This document shows positions 26,721-36,378 of a stretch of 64,000 nt of DNA, piece by piece. Positions within the stretch are counted from its first letter, which is position 1. Each line of letters starts with the position of its first letter. The notes beneath the pieces were generated by a model. It was not told the DNA's origin, ran no database searches, and was given only the letters and a program-made list of their open reading frames with translations. The stretch covers positions 1 through 64,000 of the forward strand of contig CAADWX010000025.1 in NCBI GenBank assembly GCA_900752905.1. Reading direction: 5' to 3'. Made by a program: the position numbers and the translations under genes. The DNA comes from Bacilli bacterium (GTDB lineage: Bacteria > Bacillota_I > Bacilli_A > RF39 > UBA660).

Positions 26721-27803
26721 ATGAAATGTTTAAAATGTGGTATGGAAAACAAAGAAGAAAGCAAATTTTGTTTAAATTGCGGTAATAATTTGGAACAACA
26801 ATCTCAACAACAAAATATGCAACAACCTGTACAACCACAACAAATGGTAAATCAACCAATGTATACTCAACCAGCATATAATCAACAACCTAAGAAAAGT
26901 AATAAAGGATTAATAATAGGATTATCAGTAGGTGGTGGAGTTTTATTATTAATAATAATTGTTGTAGTGATTGTATTTAATTTTATTCATGGCACAAAGA
27001 AAGCTTTGGATAATATTGAAGTAGATGATAATATAACAATTAATGGTAATAATGATAAAAAAGATACTAAAAATGATACTAAAAATGATAAAAAAACATC
27101 TGCTTATTCTATAGGAGATCCAGTTACTTTAGTAGATGGAAGTAAATGGCATGTATTAGAATATGATGGTAAAGATAACATTACATTAATGCTAGATGAA
27201 TTAGTAGTCGAAGAAACTGGATACGGTAAAAGTGCAGCTGCTGAAGATCAAAAATATGAGAATTCTTTAGTAAAAGACTACTTAGAAAATACATATAAAC
27301 CAAAACTTGAAAAATCACTAAAAGAAAATGGAGGAACAGTTAAAAATTTAACTGTAAGAACTTTAAAAGCTGAGGAATTTGTTGAAAAAAGTGGTGAAAG
27401 CTGGGGTGAAAAATGTTACTTTGATGTAACAGCTTTTGGATCCATACGATACTATATTGAAAATGGAAAATTTAAAGAATATTATGTATATGAGGGATCA
27501 AAAAAATTAACAGATCAGGATAAATTTGTTTCAACACTTGCATTAACTGGAAATTTTTGGACAATGTCTAATATTGATGAAAGAACAAATGATGATTGTG
27601 AAGTAGCCTCAGAGAACCATGGAGCATACTATATTAAAATTTCAAGTACTGAATATGATGGTAATTCATTTTGGTCTGATGCAAGATTATCAATAGATTG
27701 GGAAGCTTATTATACATCTAGTGGTGGTAAGGTTGGAAATAGTGGTACTTCTGCAGGTATTCGCCCTGTTATAGAAACGTCTATTAAAAATATTAAGAAA
27801 TAA
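26721..27803 (+). CDS. Zinc-ribbon, Gln-rich, single-helix membrane protein with extracellular domain
   Basis: The 360-aa protein has a zinc ribbon (MKCLKCGMENKEESKFCLNCG), a Gln/Pro-rich linker (about 24-55) and one membrane helix (about 64-88). After a short Asp/Asn/Lys repeat comes a C-terminal domain of about 240 residues beginning IGDPVTLVDGSKWHVLEYDG and ending SAGIRPVIETS. That domain is of the same DUF6273-like type as the surface protein at the start of the window. By topology the ribbon is cytoplasmic and the large domain outside. Function unknown. AGGAGGAT precedes the ATG. Confidence 0.78.
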   Translation: MKCLKCGMENKEESKFCLNCGNNLEQQSQQQNMQQPVQPQQMVNQPMYTQPAYNQQPKKSNKGLIIGLSVGGGVLLLIIIVVVIVFNFIHGTKKALDNIEVDDNITINGNNDKKDTKNDTKNDKKTSAYSIGDPVTLVDGSKWHVLEYDGKDNITLMLDELVVEETGYGKSAAAEDQKYENSLVKDYLENTYKPKLEKSLKENGGTVKNLTVRTLKAEEFVEKSGESWGEKCYFDVTAFGSIRYYIENGKFKEYYVYEGSKKLTDQDKFVSTLALTGNFWTMSNIDERTNDDCEVASENHGAYYIKISSTEYDGNSFWSDARLSIDWEAYYTSSGGKVGNSGTSAGIRPVIETSIKNIKK

Positions 27804-27828
27804 GTTATTTGAAAAAATAACTTTTTTT
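27802..27828 (+). terminator. Rho-independent terminator
   Basis: AAGTTATT, 6-nt loop, AATAACTT then T run. Confidence 0.8.
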
Positions 27829-27874
27829 GTATATATAGAATAATTGTACACAATATATAATATATTTAAATGAA

Positions 27875-27901
27875 TTAGCACTTAACTATTGACAATGCCA
27901 A
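27875..27901 (+). promoter_or_regulatory. Degenerate second CIRCE-like operator
   Basis: TTAGCACTT at 27875-27883, exactly 9 nt, then CAATGCCAA at 27893-27901. The left half is a near-perfect CIRCE half-site and the right half matches the GAGTGCTAA consensus at 6 of 9. It overlaps the -35 box of the hrcA promoter. Confidence 0.5.
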
Positions 27902-27917
27902 AATAATAGCATATAAT
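27889..27917 (+). promoter_or_regulatory. Promoter of hrcA-grpE-dnaK
   Basis: A consensus promoter: TTGACA at 27889-27894 and TATAAT at 27912-27917, 17-nt spacer. It is flanked by the CIRCE-like site on the -35 side and by the CIRCE site just past the -10. Confidence 0.88.
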
Positions 27918-27921
27918 TATT

Positions 27922-27948
27922 TTAGCACTAGGAAATAGATAGTGCTAA
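27922..27948 (+). promoter_or_regulatory. CIRCE operator (HrcA binding site)
   Basis: TTAGCACTA, 9-nt spacer, TAGTGCTAA: a perfect inverted repeat fitting the CIRCE consensus. It starts 5 nt after the -10 box, so bound HrcA should block transcription. It also sits within the 5' untranslated region of hrcA. Confidence 0.95.
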
Positions 27949-27959
27949 AGAGGTGATTT

Positions 27960-28964
27960 ATGATCAACGAAAGACAAAGAGAAATTTTAAAACTTATTAT
28001 TGAAGAATATATTAAAACAGCAAAACCTGTAAGTTCTAAAGCTTTAATGGATACTTTAAATTGTTCGAGTGCAACAATAAGAAGTGAAATGAATTATTTA
28101 GAAGAAATTGGCTTGCTTGAGAAAACTCATATTTCATCTGGAAGGGTTCCAAGTGAAGAAGGATACAGATATTATGTAAATAATATAATGGTTCCAAAAG
28201 AGTTAAATGGTGATGATATATTAAAACTTCAAACTATTTTTAAAAATAATTCGTTAGTATTAAGTGATGCAATTGTAAAAAGTCTTGAGATTGTTTCACA
28301 ACTAACTAATTGTACTCTTATAGCATTAGGTGAGTCTTCAAAGCAAAACAAAGTTAGTAAAGTTGAAGTAATACCTGTAAATGAGAATAATGTTGTAGCA
28401 ATTATAGTTACTGATAAGGGACATGTTGAAAATAGAAATGTTTATATAGAAGAAAAAATTTCTCCGTTAGAAATAAAACAAACAGTAGATTTAATAAATA
28501 AATATGTTGTTGGTACTCCACTTGATGAGGTTAATGCAAAGCTTGAATTTGAAGTTAAACCTGTAATTGGAGAAAATGTAAATTACCAAAGAAAATTATT
28601 TGATGCTTTTTGTAATTTTGTTAATGATGTCGCACATGATTCTAGTTATAAAGTAACTGGTGCTTCTAATATTTTGAAGCAGCCTGAATTTGATGATACA
28701 AGTAAAATAAGAGATATTTTAAGCAAATTTGAAGATAAAGAATTTATTAAAAGAATTAAAGCTGATAATAATGAGGTTAGTGTATATATAGGAAGTGAAA
28801 CAGAATTTGATGATAATGTTTCGATTATAAAAACTAAATATTCTATTGATGGCGAAGAGGGAACTATTGCTTTAATAGGTCCTACAAGAATGGAATATGA
28901 TAAAGTTACTACCTTACTTAATTACATAAAAGAAGAAATAGAACATATTGATAATAAGCAATAG
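27960..28964 (+). CDS. hrcA: HrcA, heat-shock repressor
   Basis: A 334-aa HrcA with its N-terminal winged-helix domain (INERQREILKLIIEEYIKTAKPVSSKAL, SSATIRSEMNYLEEIGLLEKTHISSGRVPSEEGYR) and C-terminal dimer/GAF-like part (SIDGEEGTIALIGPTRMEY). It represses its own operon through the CIRCE site 11 nt upstream and is normally kept active by GroEL. GAGGTG precedes the ATG. Confidence 0.97.
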   Translation: MINERQREILKLIIEEYIKTAKPVSSKALMDTLNCSSATIRSEMNYLEEIGLLEKTHISSGRVPSEEGYRYYVNNIMVPKELNGDDILKLQTIFKNNSLVLSDAIVKSLEIVSQLTNCTLIALGESSKQNKVSKVEVIPVNENNVVAIIVTDKGHVENRNVYIEEKISPLEIKQTVDLINKYVVGTPLDEVNAKLEFEVKPVIGENVNYQRKLFDAFCNFVNDVAHDSSYKVTGASNILKQPEFDDTSKIRDILSKFEDKEFIKRIKADNNEVSVYIGSETEFDDNVSIIKTKYSIDGEEGTIALIGPTRMEYDKVTTLLNYIKEEIEHIDNKQ

Positions 28965-28973
28965 GAGGTAAAC

Positions 28974-29621
28974 ATGGAAGAAAAAGAAAAAAATTGTGCT
29001 TGTGAAAAAGATACATGTAAGTGTGAAAATGAATGCAAATGTGATGATAATTGCAATTGCAATAATACATGCAAGTGCGATGATGAATGTTGTAAAGAGA
29101 ATTATGAACAACATGAATGTAATAATGGTTGCAGTATAAAAGACCATGAAAAAAAGAAAAAGAAACATGATAAACATGAAGATAAATTAAATGAAGCTTT
29201 TAATAAAATAAGTGAACTTGAAGATAAACTTTTAAGAGAAAAAGCTGAAAGTGCAAATTATAGAAAAAGAAAAGAAGAAGAGGTTGCAAAATTACTTAAG
29301 TACTCTAGTGAGGATATTGTTAAAGAAATTTTACCAATAGCTGATAATTTTGAAAGAGCACTTAGTATGAGTGAAAATCAAGATGATGAATTTTTTAAAG
29401 GATTTAAGATGATATATTGTAATCTTATTTCTGTATTAGAAAAGAATCAAGTAAAGGCAATAGATGGCAATAATAAACCATTTGATCCAACTTATCATGA
29501 AGCTGTTTTAACAGAACATAAAGATGGTGTTAAAGAGGGAATGGTTTTAGAAGTTATGCAAAAAGGTTATCTATTGAAAGATAAAGTTATTAGACCAGCA
29601 ATGGTTAAGGTTAGTATTTAG
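28974..29621 (+). CDS. grpE: GrpE, DnaK nucleotide exchange factor, with cysteine-rich N-terminal extension
   Basis: The conserved GrpE part covers about residues 68-215 (LNEAFNKISELEDKLLREKAESANYRKR, then IADNFERALSM, FDPTYHEAVL and GYLLKDKVIRPAMVKV). The first ~58 residues are not GrpE-like: they hold 14 cysteines at 8, 10, 15, 17, 21, 23, 27, 29, 33, 35, 39, 40, 49 and 53, mostly as CxC pairs spaced by four or five residues, plus His 47 and 58. A Lys/His stretch then joins it to the coiled coil. The spacing resembles metallothionein. The frame is open through the extension, and AGGAGGT lies properly ahead of the ATG, so the extension is real. Confidence 0.95.
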   Translation: MEEKEKNCACEKDTCKCENECKCDDNCNCNNTCKCDDECCKENYEQHECNNGCSIKDHEKKKKKHDKHEDKLNEAFNKISELEDKLLREKAESANYRKRKEEEVAKLLKYSSEDIVKEILPIADNFERALSMSENQDDEFFKGFKMIYCNLISVLEKNQVKAIDGNNKPFDPTYHEAVLTEHKDGVKEGMVLEVMQKGYLLKDKVIRPAMVKVSI

Positions 29622-31463
<1,842 letters not shown>

Positions 31464-31468
31464 TAATT

Positions 31469-31509
31469 AAGGTAGTGAAGTTCTAGTTTTCTAGAACTTT
31501 GCCTTTTAT
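31469..31509 (+). terminator. Terminator after dnaK
   Basis: AAGTTCTAG, TTTT, CTAGAACTT with an outer AAGG/CCTT pair and a short T run. It suggests that pepF is only weakly read from the hrcA promoter. Confidence 0.65.
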
Positions 31510-31520
31510 AAAGGAGAAAT

Positions 31521-33299
31521 ATGGAAAAGAATAAAATTGATAATAAATATAAGTGGGATTTAACTAAAATTATTAAAGATGATAATGAATTTGATAAAGT
31601 ATATAATGAAGTTTTAGAATTAGGTAAAAGTTTAAGTGAATATAAAGGCAAAATAGCTTTAAATAAAGATAATTTTAAATCATTTTTAGAACTAGATGAA
31701 AAATTAGATAGGTTATTTACTAAACTTTATATATATGCTAATTTATATTGTGATTTAGATACTACAAATGAACATGGTAAAGTTTTAAAATTTAAAGTTG
31801 AAAAATTATCTGAAAAGGTAAATGATTATACTGTATTTGTTACTCCAGAATTATTAAGTAATGATATAGATGTATATTTTAAGTTTATTGAAGAGGATAA
31901 ATCTTTAGAAAAATATAGATTTGAAATAGAGCAAATATTTAGATATAAAAAACATACTTTATCTATTGAGGAAGAAAATATCATAAATCAATCAAGTAAT
32001 GCTTTAGGTGTTGGTAGTGAAGTATTTTATAATTTAGATAATTCTGATATAAGACTTGGTAATATTATTTGTGATGGAAAAGAAGTAGAGCTTACTAATA
32101 GTAATTATATTAAATTTTTAAGTAATAAAGATAGAAATGTAAGAATACAAGCTTTTCAAAAATTATATGAATACTTTGCTAATCATAAAAATACATTAGC
32201 TGCTTGTTTAAAAGGTAATGTTAAAGAAAATTGGTATATAAGTAAGGTAAGAGGATATAAAAGTCCTTTAAGTCAAAGTTTATATGCTGATTCTATAGAT
32301 GAAAGTGTATATACTAATTTAATTGATACTGTACATAAAAATTTAAATCTTATTTATGATTTTATGGAGGTAAGAAGAAAAGCTCTTAATTTAGATGAGT
32401 TACACATGTATGATATATTTGTAAATTTATCTGATGGTATTGATAAAGATATTCCATTTGAAGAAGGTAAGAAAATAGTGTTGGAAGCATTAAAACCTCT
32501 TGGAGACAAATATATTAATGATTTAAGTCAAGCTTTTACTAATAATTGGATTGATGTATATCCTGCTCGTGGTAAAAAATCTGGAGCTTATCAATGGGGA
32601 TGTTATGACACAACTCCATACGTGCTTTTGAATTATGAGAATACTGTTGATGATGTAAGTACTATGGCTCATGAATTAGGTCATGCTATGCATTCTTATT
32701 ATTCAAATGAAAATCAAGATTATATTTATTCTAATTATCCTATTTTTCTAGCCGAAATTGCTTCTACTGTAAATGAAATATTATTAAATGAATATTTGTA
32801 TAGAAATGCAACAAGTAGGGAAGACAAAATTACTTATTTAGTAGATTTTCTAGATAAGGTAAGAACGACTATTGTAAGGCAAACTATGTTTGCTGAATTT
32901 GAAAAAATAATACATGAAAAAGAAAATGAAGGAGTTCCTTTAACGTCAGAAAAATTATGTAATATTTATTATGATTTAAATAAACTATATTTTGGACCAA
33001 ATGTTGTAAGCGACGAAGAAATAAAATATGAATGGTCTAGAATACCTCATTTTTATACTTCATTTTATGTATATAAATACGCAACTGGATTATCTAGTGC
33101 TATAGCTTTAGCTTCAAATATTTTAGATAATAAACCAAATGCTAAAGAAGCTTATTTAGAATTTTTATCTAGTGGTGGTAAAGACTATCCATTAAATATT
33201 TTAAAAAAAGCTGGAGTAGATATGACTAATCCAGAATCTATACAAATATCATTTGATTTGTTTAGTAAAAAGTTAGAAGAATTGAAAACTTTATTATAA
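31521..33299 (+). CDS. pepF: Oligoendopeptidase F (M3 family)
   Basis: A 592-aa cytoplasmic zinc oligopeptidase. It has the PepF N-terminal helical region (YKWDLTKIIKDDNEFDK) and the active-site motif TMAHELGHAMHSYYS (HExxH) with the downstream glutamate in FLAEIASTVNE. It cuts short peptides. Its place between dnaK and dnaJ is unusual. AAAGGAGAAAT precedes the ATG and 19 nt separate it from dnaJ. Confidence 0.95.
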   Translation: MEKNKIDNKYKWDLTKIIKDDNEFDKVYNEVLELGKSLSEYKGKIALNKDNFKSFLELDEKLDRLFTKLYIYANLYCDLDTTNEHGKVLKFKVEKLSEKVNDYTVFVTPELLSNDIDVYFKFIEEDKSLEKYRFEIEQIFRYKKHTLSIEEENIINQSSNALGVGSEVFYNLDNSDIRLGNIICDGKEVELTNSNYIKFLSNKDRNVRIQAFQKLYEYFANHKNTLAACLKGNVKENWYISKVRGYKSPLSQSLYADSIDESVYTNLIDTVHKNLNLIYDFMEVRRKALNLDELHMYDIFVNLSDGIDKDIPFEEGKKIVLEALKPLGDKYINDLSQAFTNNWIDVYPARGKKSGAYQWGCYDTTPYVLLNYENTVDDVSTMAHELGHAMHSYYSNENQDYIYSNYPIFLAEIASTVNEILLNEYLYRNATSREDKITYLVDFLDKVRTTIVRQTMFAEFEKIIHEKENEGVPLTSEKLCNIYYDLNKLYFGPNVVSDEEIKYEWSRIPHFYTSFYVYKYATGLSSAIALASNILDNKPNAKEAYLEFLSSGGKDYPLNILKKAGVDMTNPESIQISFDLFSKKLEELKTLL

Positions 33300-33318
33300 G
33301 AAGTAAAGGAGTATATTT

Positions 33319-34434
33319 ATGGAAAAAAGAGATTATTATGAGGTCTTAGGCGTTGCTAAAACAGCAAGTCAAGATGAAATAAAATCAGCATTTAGAAAAT
33401 TAGCAAAAAAATATCACCCTGATGTTTCAAAGGAACCAAATGCTGCTGAAAAATTTAAAGAAGCACAAGAAGCATATGCAGTATTATCTGACGAAGATAA
33501 GAGAAAACAATATGATCAATATGGTCATGCTGCTTTTGATCAAATGAATGGAGCTCAAGGCGGTTATGATTTTTCTGGATTTGATTTTTCAGATATCTTT
33601 GATGATTTATTTGGTGGTGGATTTGGATTTTCTGGTTTTGGAGGTGGATCTAGATCAACAAGATCTAATTCCAGACAAAAAGGAAATGATTCTCTATTAC
33701 ATATGAATTTGACATTTGAAGAAGCTGTATTTGGATGTAAAAAAACAATTAATGTTGACATTGATGAAAAATGTGATGCTTGTGATGGATTAGGTGGACA
33801 TGGAAAAAGTACATGTAAAACATGTCATGGAAGTGGCACTGTATCAAGACAACAATCAACTTTATTTGGTACATTTATGACAAAAACAACTTGTCCTGAT
33901 TGTAAAGGTACTGGTTATACATTTGATACAAAATGTAGTAAATGTTCTGGTAAAGGAAGAAAAAGAGTTAATAAAAATCTTGATGTAAAAATACCTGCTG
34001 GTATAGATACTGGAAATAGATTAAGACTTGCAGGAAAAGGAGAAGCTGGTGTTAATGGTGGACCTAATGGTGATATTTATATTGAATTTAATGTAAAAGA
34101 TCATCCTATTTACAAAAGAGATGATAAAGATATTTATTTAACTTTACCAATAACTATAACAGATGCAGTGTTGGGTGCTAAAAGAGATGTACCAACACTT
34201 GATGGTAGTGTTAAGTTATCTATTCCAGAAGGATGCAAAACAGGAGATAAATTAAGAATAAAAGGAAAAGGTATTGAAGATGTCCAAGGTGGTAGACGTG
34301 GAGATATGTATGTTGTCCTTGAAATACAAGTACCAAAAAAATTATCTCGTGATCAAAAGAAATTGTTTGATGAATTATCTAAAACAGATTTAGAAGATTC
34401 AAGAGAATTTAAAAAAATTAAAGAGTATTTATAA
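33319..34434 (+). CDS. dnaJ: DnaJ (Hsp40) co-chaperone
   Basis: A 371-aa type I DnaJ: J domain with HPD ([11 protein letters not shown]), a Gly/Phe-rich part, four zinc repeats ([32 protein letters not shown]) and the C-terminal substrate domains. It stimulates DnaK ATPase. It is separated from dnaK by pepF. AAAGGAGTA precedes the ATG. Confidence 0.97.
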   Translation: MEKRDYYEVLGVAKTASQDEIKSAFRKLAKKYHPDVSKEPNAAEKFKEAQEAYAVLSDEDKRKQYDQYGHAAFDQMNGAQGGYDFSGFDFSDIFDDLFGGGFGFSGFGGGSRSTRSNSRQKGNDSLLHMNLTFEEAVFGCKKTINVDIDEKCDACDGLGGHGKSTCKTCHGSGTVSRQQSTLFGTFMTKTTCPDCKGTGYTFDTKCSKCSGKGRKRVNKNLDVKIPAGIDTGNRLRLAGKGEAGVNGGPNGDIYIEFNVKDHPIYKRDDKDIYLTLPITITDAVLGAKRDVPTLDGSVKLSIPEGCKTGDKLRIKGKGIEDVQGGRRGDMYVVLEIQVPKKLSRDQKKLFDELSKTDLEDSREFKKIKEYL

Positions 34435-34446
34435 TATTCTTTTTTT
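34420..34446 (+). terminator. Terminator of dnaJ
   Basis: AAAGAGTATT, TAT, AATATTCTTT (10 bp, one G-T) and a T run; the stem includes the dnaJ stop. Confidence 0.7.
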
Positions 34447-34587
34447 GTTATATTTAATAATATAGAATTTAATAATTTGTATAATGAATTATTATTTTTT
34501 GATATTTTTTTGATGTATATTTAAATTATTTGTCATTTGTTTAATTATTTTAATTGTGATATTCTTTCTAAGAAGGGAGATGAGTGT

Positions 34588-34761
34588 ATGTCAAAAATAT
34601 TATATGGAACACAATTAGAAAAATTTAAAGAAAGGTTTTTTAGAGGTGAAAATGATATTTTCAGCATTATATTATCAATAGATTCCAATATAGTACATTG
34701 TTATATTAATGGAGAAAGGAAAATTGATTTTGATATAAAAGAAGTAGAATCATATTTATAA
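34588..34761 (+). CDS. Small hypothetical protein, 57 aa
   Basis: AAGGGAGATGAGTGT precedes an ATG at 34588; a longer in-frame start at 34537 has no ribosome site. The product (MSKILYGTQLEKFKERFF...) is soluble with a predicted mixed fold and no known domain. A good terminator follows, which supports a real single-gene transcript. Confidence 0.5.
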   Translation: MSKILYGTQLEKFKERFFRGENDIFSIILSIDSNIVHCYINGERKIDFDIKEVESYL

Positions 34762-34769
34762 TTTATTTT

Positions 34770-34799
34770 AAAGGTATATATAATTATATACCTTTTTTG
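34770..34799 (+). terminator. Rho-independent terminator
   Basis: AAAGGTATATA, TAAT, TATATACCTTT with further T residues. Confidence 0.8.
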
Positions 34800-34855
34800 A
34801 TTGATAAAAATTTATTAATGTGGTATTATTCTATTGTTAGAAAAGAAGTGATATT

Positions 34856-36274
34856 ATGAATTTACCTAATTTAAATGAAGCCAAGAAAAGAAAAGCAGAA
34901 GATGTTGTTAAAACTAAAGATTATATTAGAAATAATAATTTAAATAATTTAGGTTGTAATAAAAAATATTTTATAAAAACTTATGGTTGTCAAATGAATG
35001 AACATGATAGTGAAAATATAAAAGCATTACTTGAAGAAATGGGATTTAAAGAAACTTTTGATATGGAAGATGCTGATTTAATATTACTAAATACATGTGC
35101 TATAAGGGAGAATGCTCATAATAAAGTATTTGGTATGATTGGAAGAATTAAAACTATAAAAGAAAAGAAGCCTCATGTTATTGCTGGTATATGTGGTTGT
35201 ATGGCTCAAGAAGAAAGTGTTGTAAATGAGATTCTTAATAAATATAAACATATTAATATAGTATTTGGTACTCATAATATTTATCAATTACCTGAAATTT
35301 TAAATAATGCTATTGTTAAATGTGAACGTGAAATTGAAGTTATGTCATATGAAGGTGATATTGTTGAACATATGCCTGTAAAAAGAGATAGTAAATATAA
35401 AGCTTGGGTTAATATTATGTATGGTTGTGATAAATTTTGCACATATTGTATAGTACCATATACACGTGGTAAGCAAAGAAGTAGAAGACATGAAGATATA
35501 TTAGAAGAGGTAAAAGATTTAGTAAAAGAAGGGTATAAAGAAGTTACTTTATTGGGGCAAAATGTTAATGCTTATGGTAAAGATTTATCTGATGGTTATA
35601 CAATGGAGAATTTACTTGAGGATACAGCAAAAACTGGAATAGAAAGAATAAGATTTGTTACAAGTCACCCATGGGATTTTACTGATGGTATGATTGATGT
35701 TATAGCTAAATATGATAATGTTATGCCATATATCCATCTACCTATTCAATCTGGAAGTAATAAAATACTTAAGCTTATGGGAAGACGTTATACTAAAGAA
35801 AGTTATTTAACTTTATTTAAAAAAATAAAAGAAAAAATACCAAATTGTTCTGTAACTACTGATATTATTGTAGCTTTTCCAGGAGAAACAGAAGAAGATT
35901 TTCAAGATACTCTTGATGTAGTAAATGAATGTAAGTATGATTCGGCATTTACATTTATATTTTCTCCTCGTGTTGGAACTCCAGCAGCTCGTATGGAAAA
36001 TAATTTAAGTGAAGAAGTTAAGAGTGAAAGATTACAAAGATTAAATGAAATTGTTAATAAATATTCTAAAGAAGCTAATGATAGATATTTAGGAAAGATT
36101 GTACCAGTACTTTTAGAAGGTGTTTCTGAAAAGGATGATGAGTGTCTTATGGGGTATACAGATACTATGAAATTGGTAAATGTAAAATGTGATAAAAAAT
36201 TAATTGGTAATATAGTAAATGTTAAGATAACAGATGTAAAAACATGGAGTATGGATGGAGAAATAGTAGAATAA
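34856..36274 (+). CDS. miaB: MiaB, tRNA-2-methylthio-N6-isopentenyladenosine synthase
   Basis: A 472-aa radical-SAM methylthiotransferase. The UPF0004 domain opens with FIKTYGCQMNEHDSE and carries the three cluster cysteines (YGCQ, LNTCAIRENA, ICGCMAQ). The radical-SAM site is YGCDKFCTYCIVPYTRG, and a TRAM-like end follows (MGYTDTMKLVNVKC). It adds the methylthio group at A37 of tRNAs reading UNN codons. GAAGTGAT precedes the ATG. Confidence 0.97.
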   Translation: MNLPNLNEAKKRKAEDVVKTKDYIRNNNLNNLGCNKKYFIKTYGCQMNEHDSENIKALLEEMGFKETFDMEDADLILLNTCAIRENAHNKVFGMIGRIKTIKEKKPHVIAGICGCMAQEESVVNEILNKYKHINIVFGTHNIYQLPEILNNAIVKCEREIEVMSYEGDIVEHMPVKRDSKYKAWVNIMYGCDKFCTYCIVPYTRGKQRSRRHEDILEEVKDLVKEGYKEVTLLGQNVNAYGKDLSDGYTMENLLEDTAKTGIERIRFVTSHPWDFTDGMIDVIAKYDNVMPYIHLPIQSGSNKILKLMGRRYTKESYLTLFKKIKEKIPNCSVTTDIIVAFPGETEEDFQDTLDVVNECKYDSAFTFIFSPRVGTPAARMENNLSEEVKSERLQRLNEIVNKYSKEANDRYLGKIVPVLLEGVSEKDDECLMGYTDTMKLVNVKCDKKLIGNIVNVKITDVKTWSMDGEIVE

Positions 36275-36290
36275 TATCTACTATTTTTTT
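36261..36290 (+). terminator. Terminator of miaB (sequence shared with helD terminator)
   Basis: AAATAGTAGA, ATAATA, TCTACTATTT and T run. The 28-nt core is identical to that at 38389-38416. Confidence 0.85.
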
Positions 36291-36378
36291 GAAACTAAAT
36301 AAATTTATTGTAAAAAAATAATAAATATGATTAAATTGTTTTAGAGATAATTTGTTTTATGTAATAAGGGGAAGATAT

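Noticed and set aside
28914-29177. Hydrophobic antisense reading frame opposite the start of grpE
   Set aside because: It is explained as the complement of the Cys/Asp/Lys-rich grpE codons and has no promoter or ribosome site of its own.
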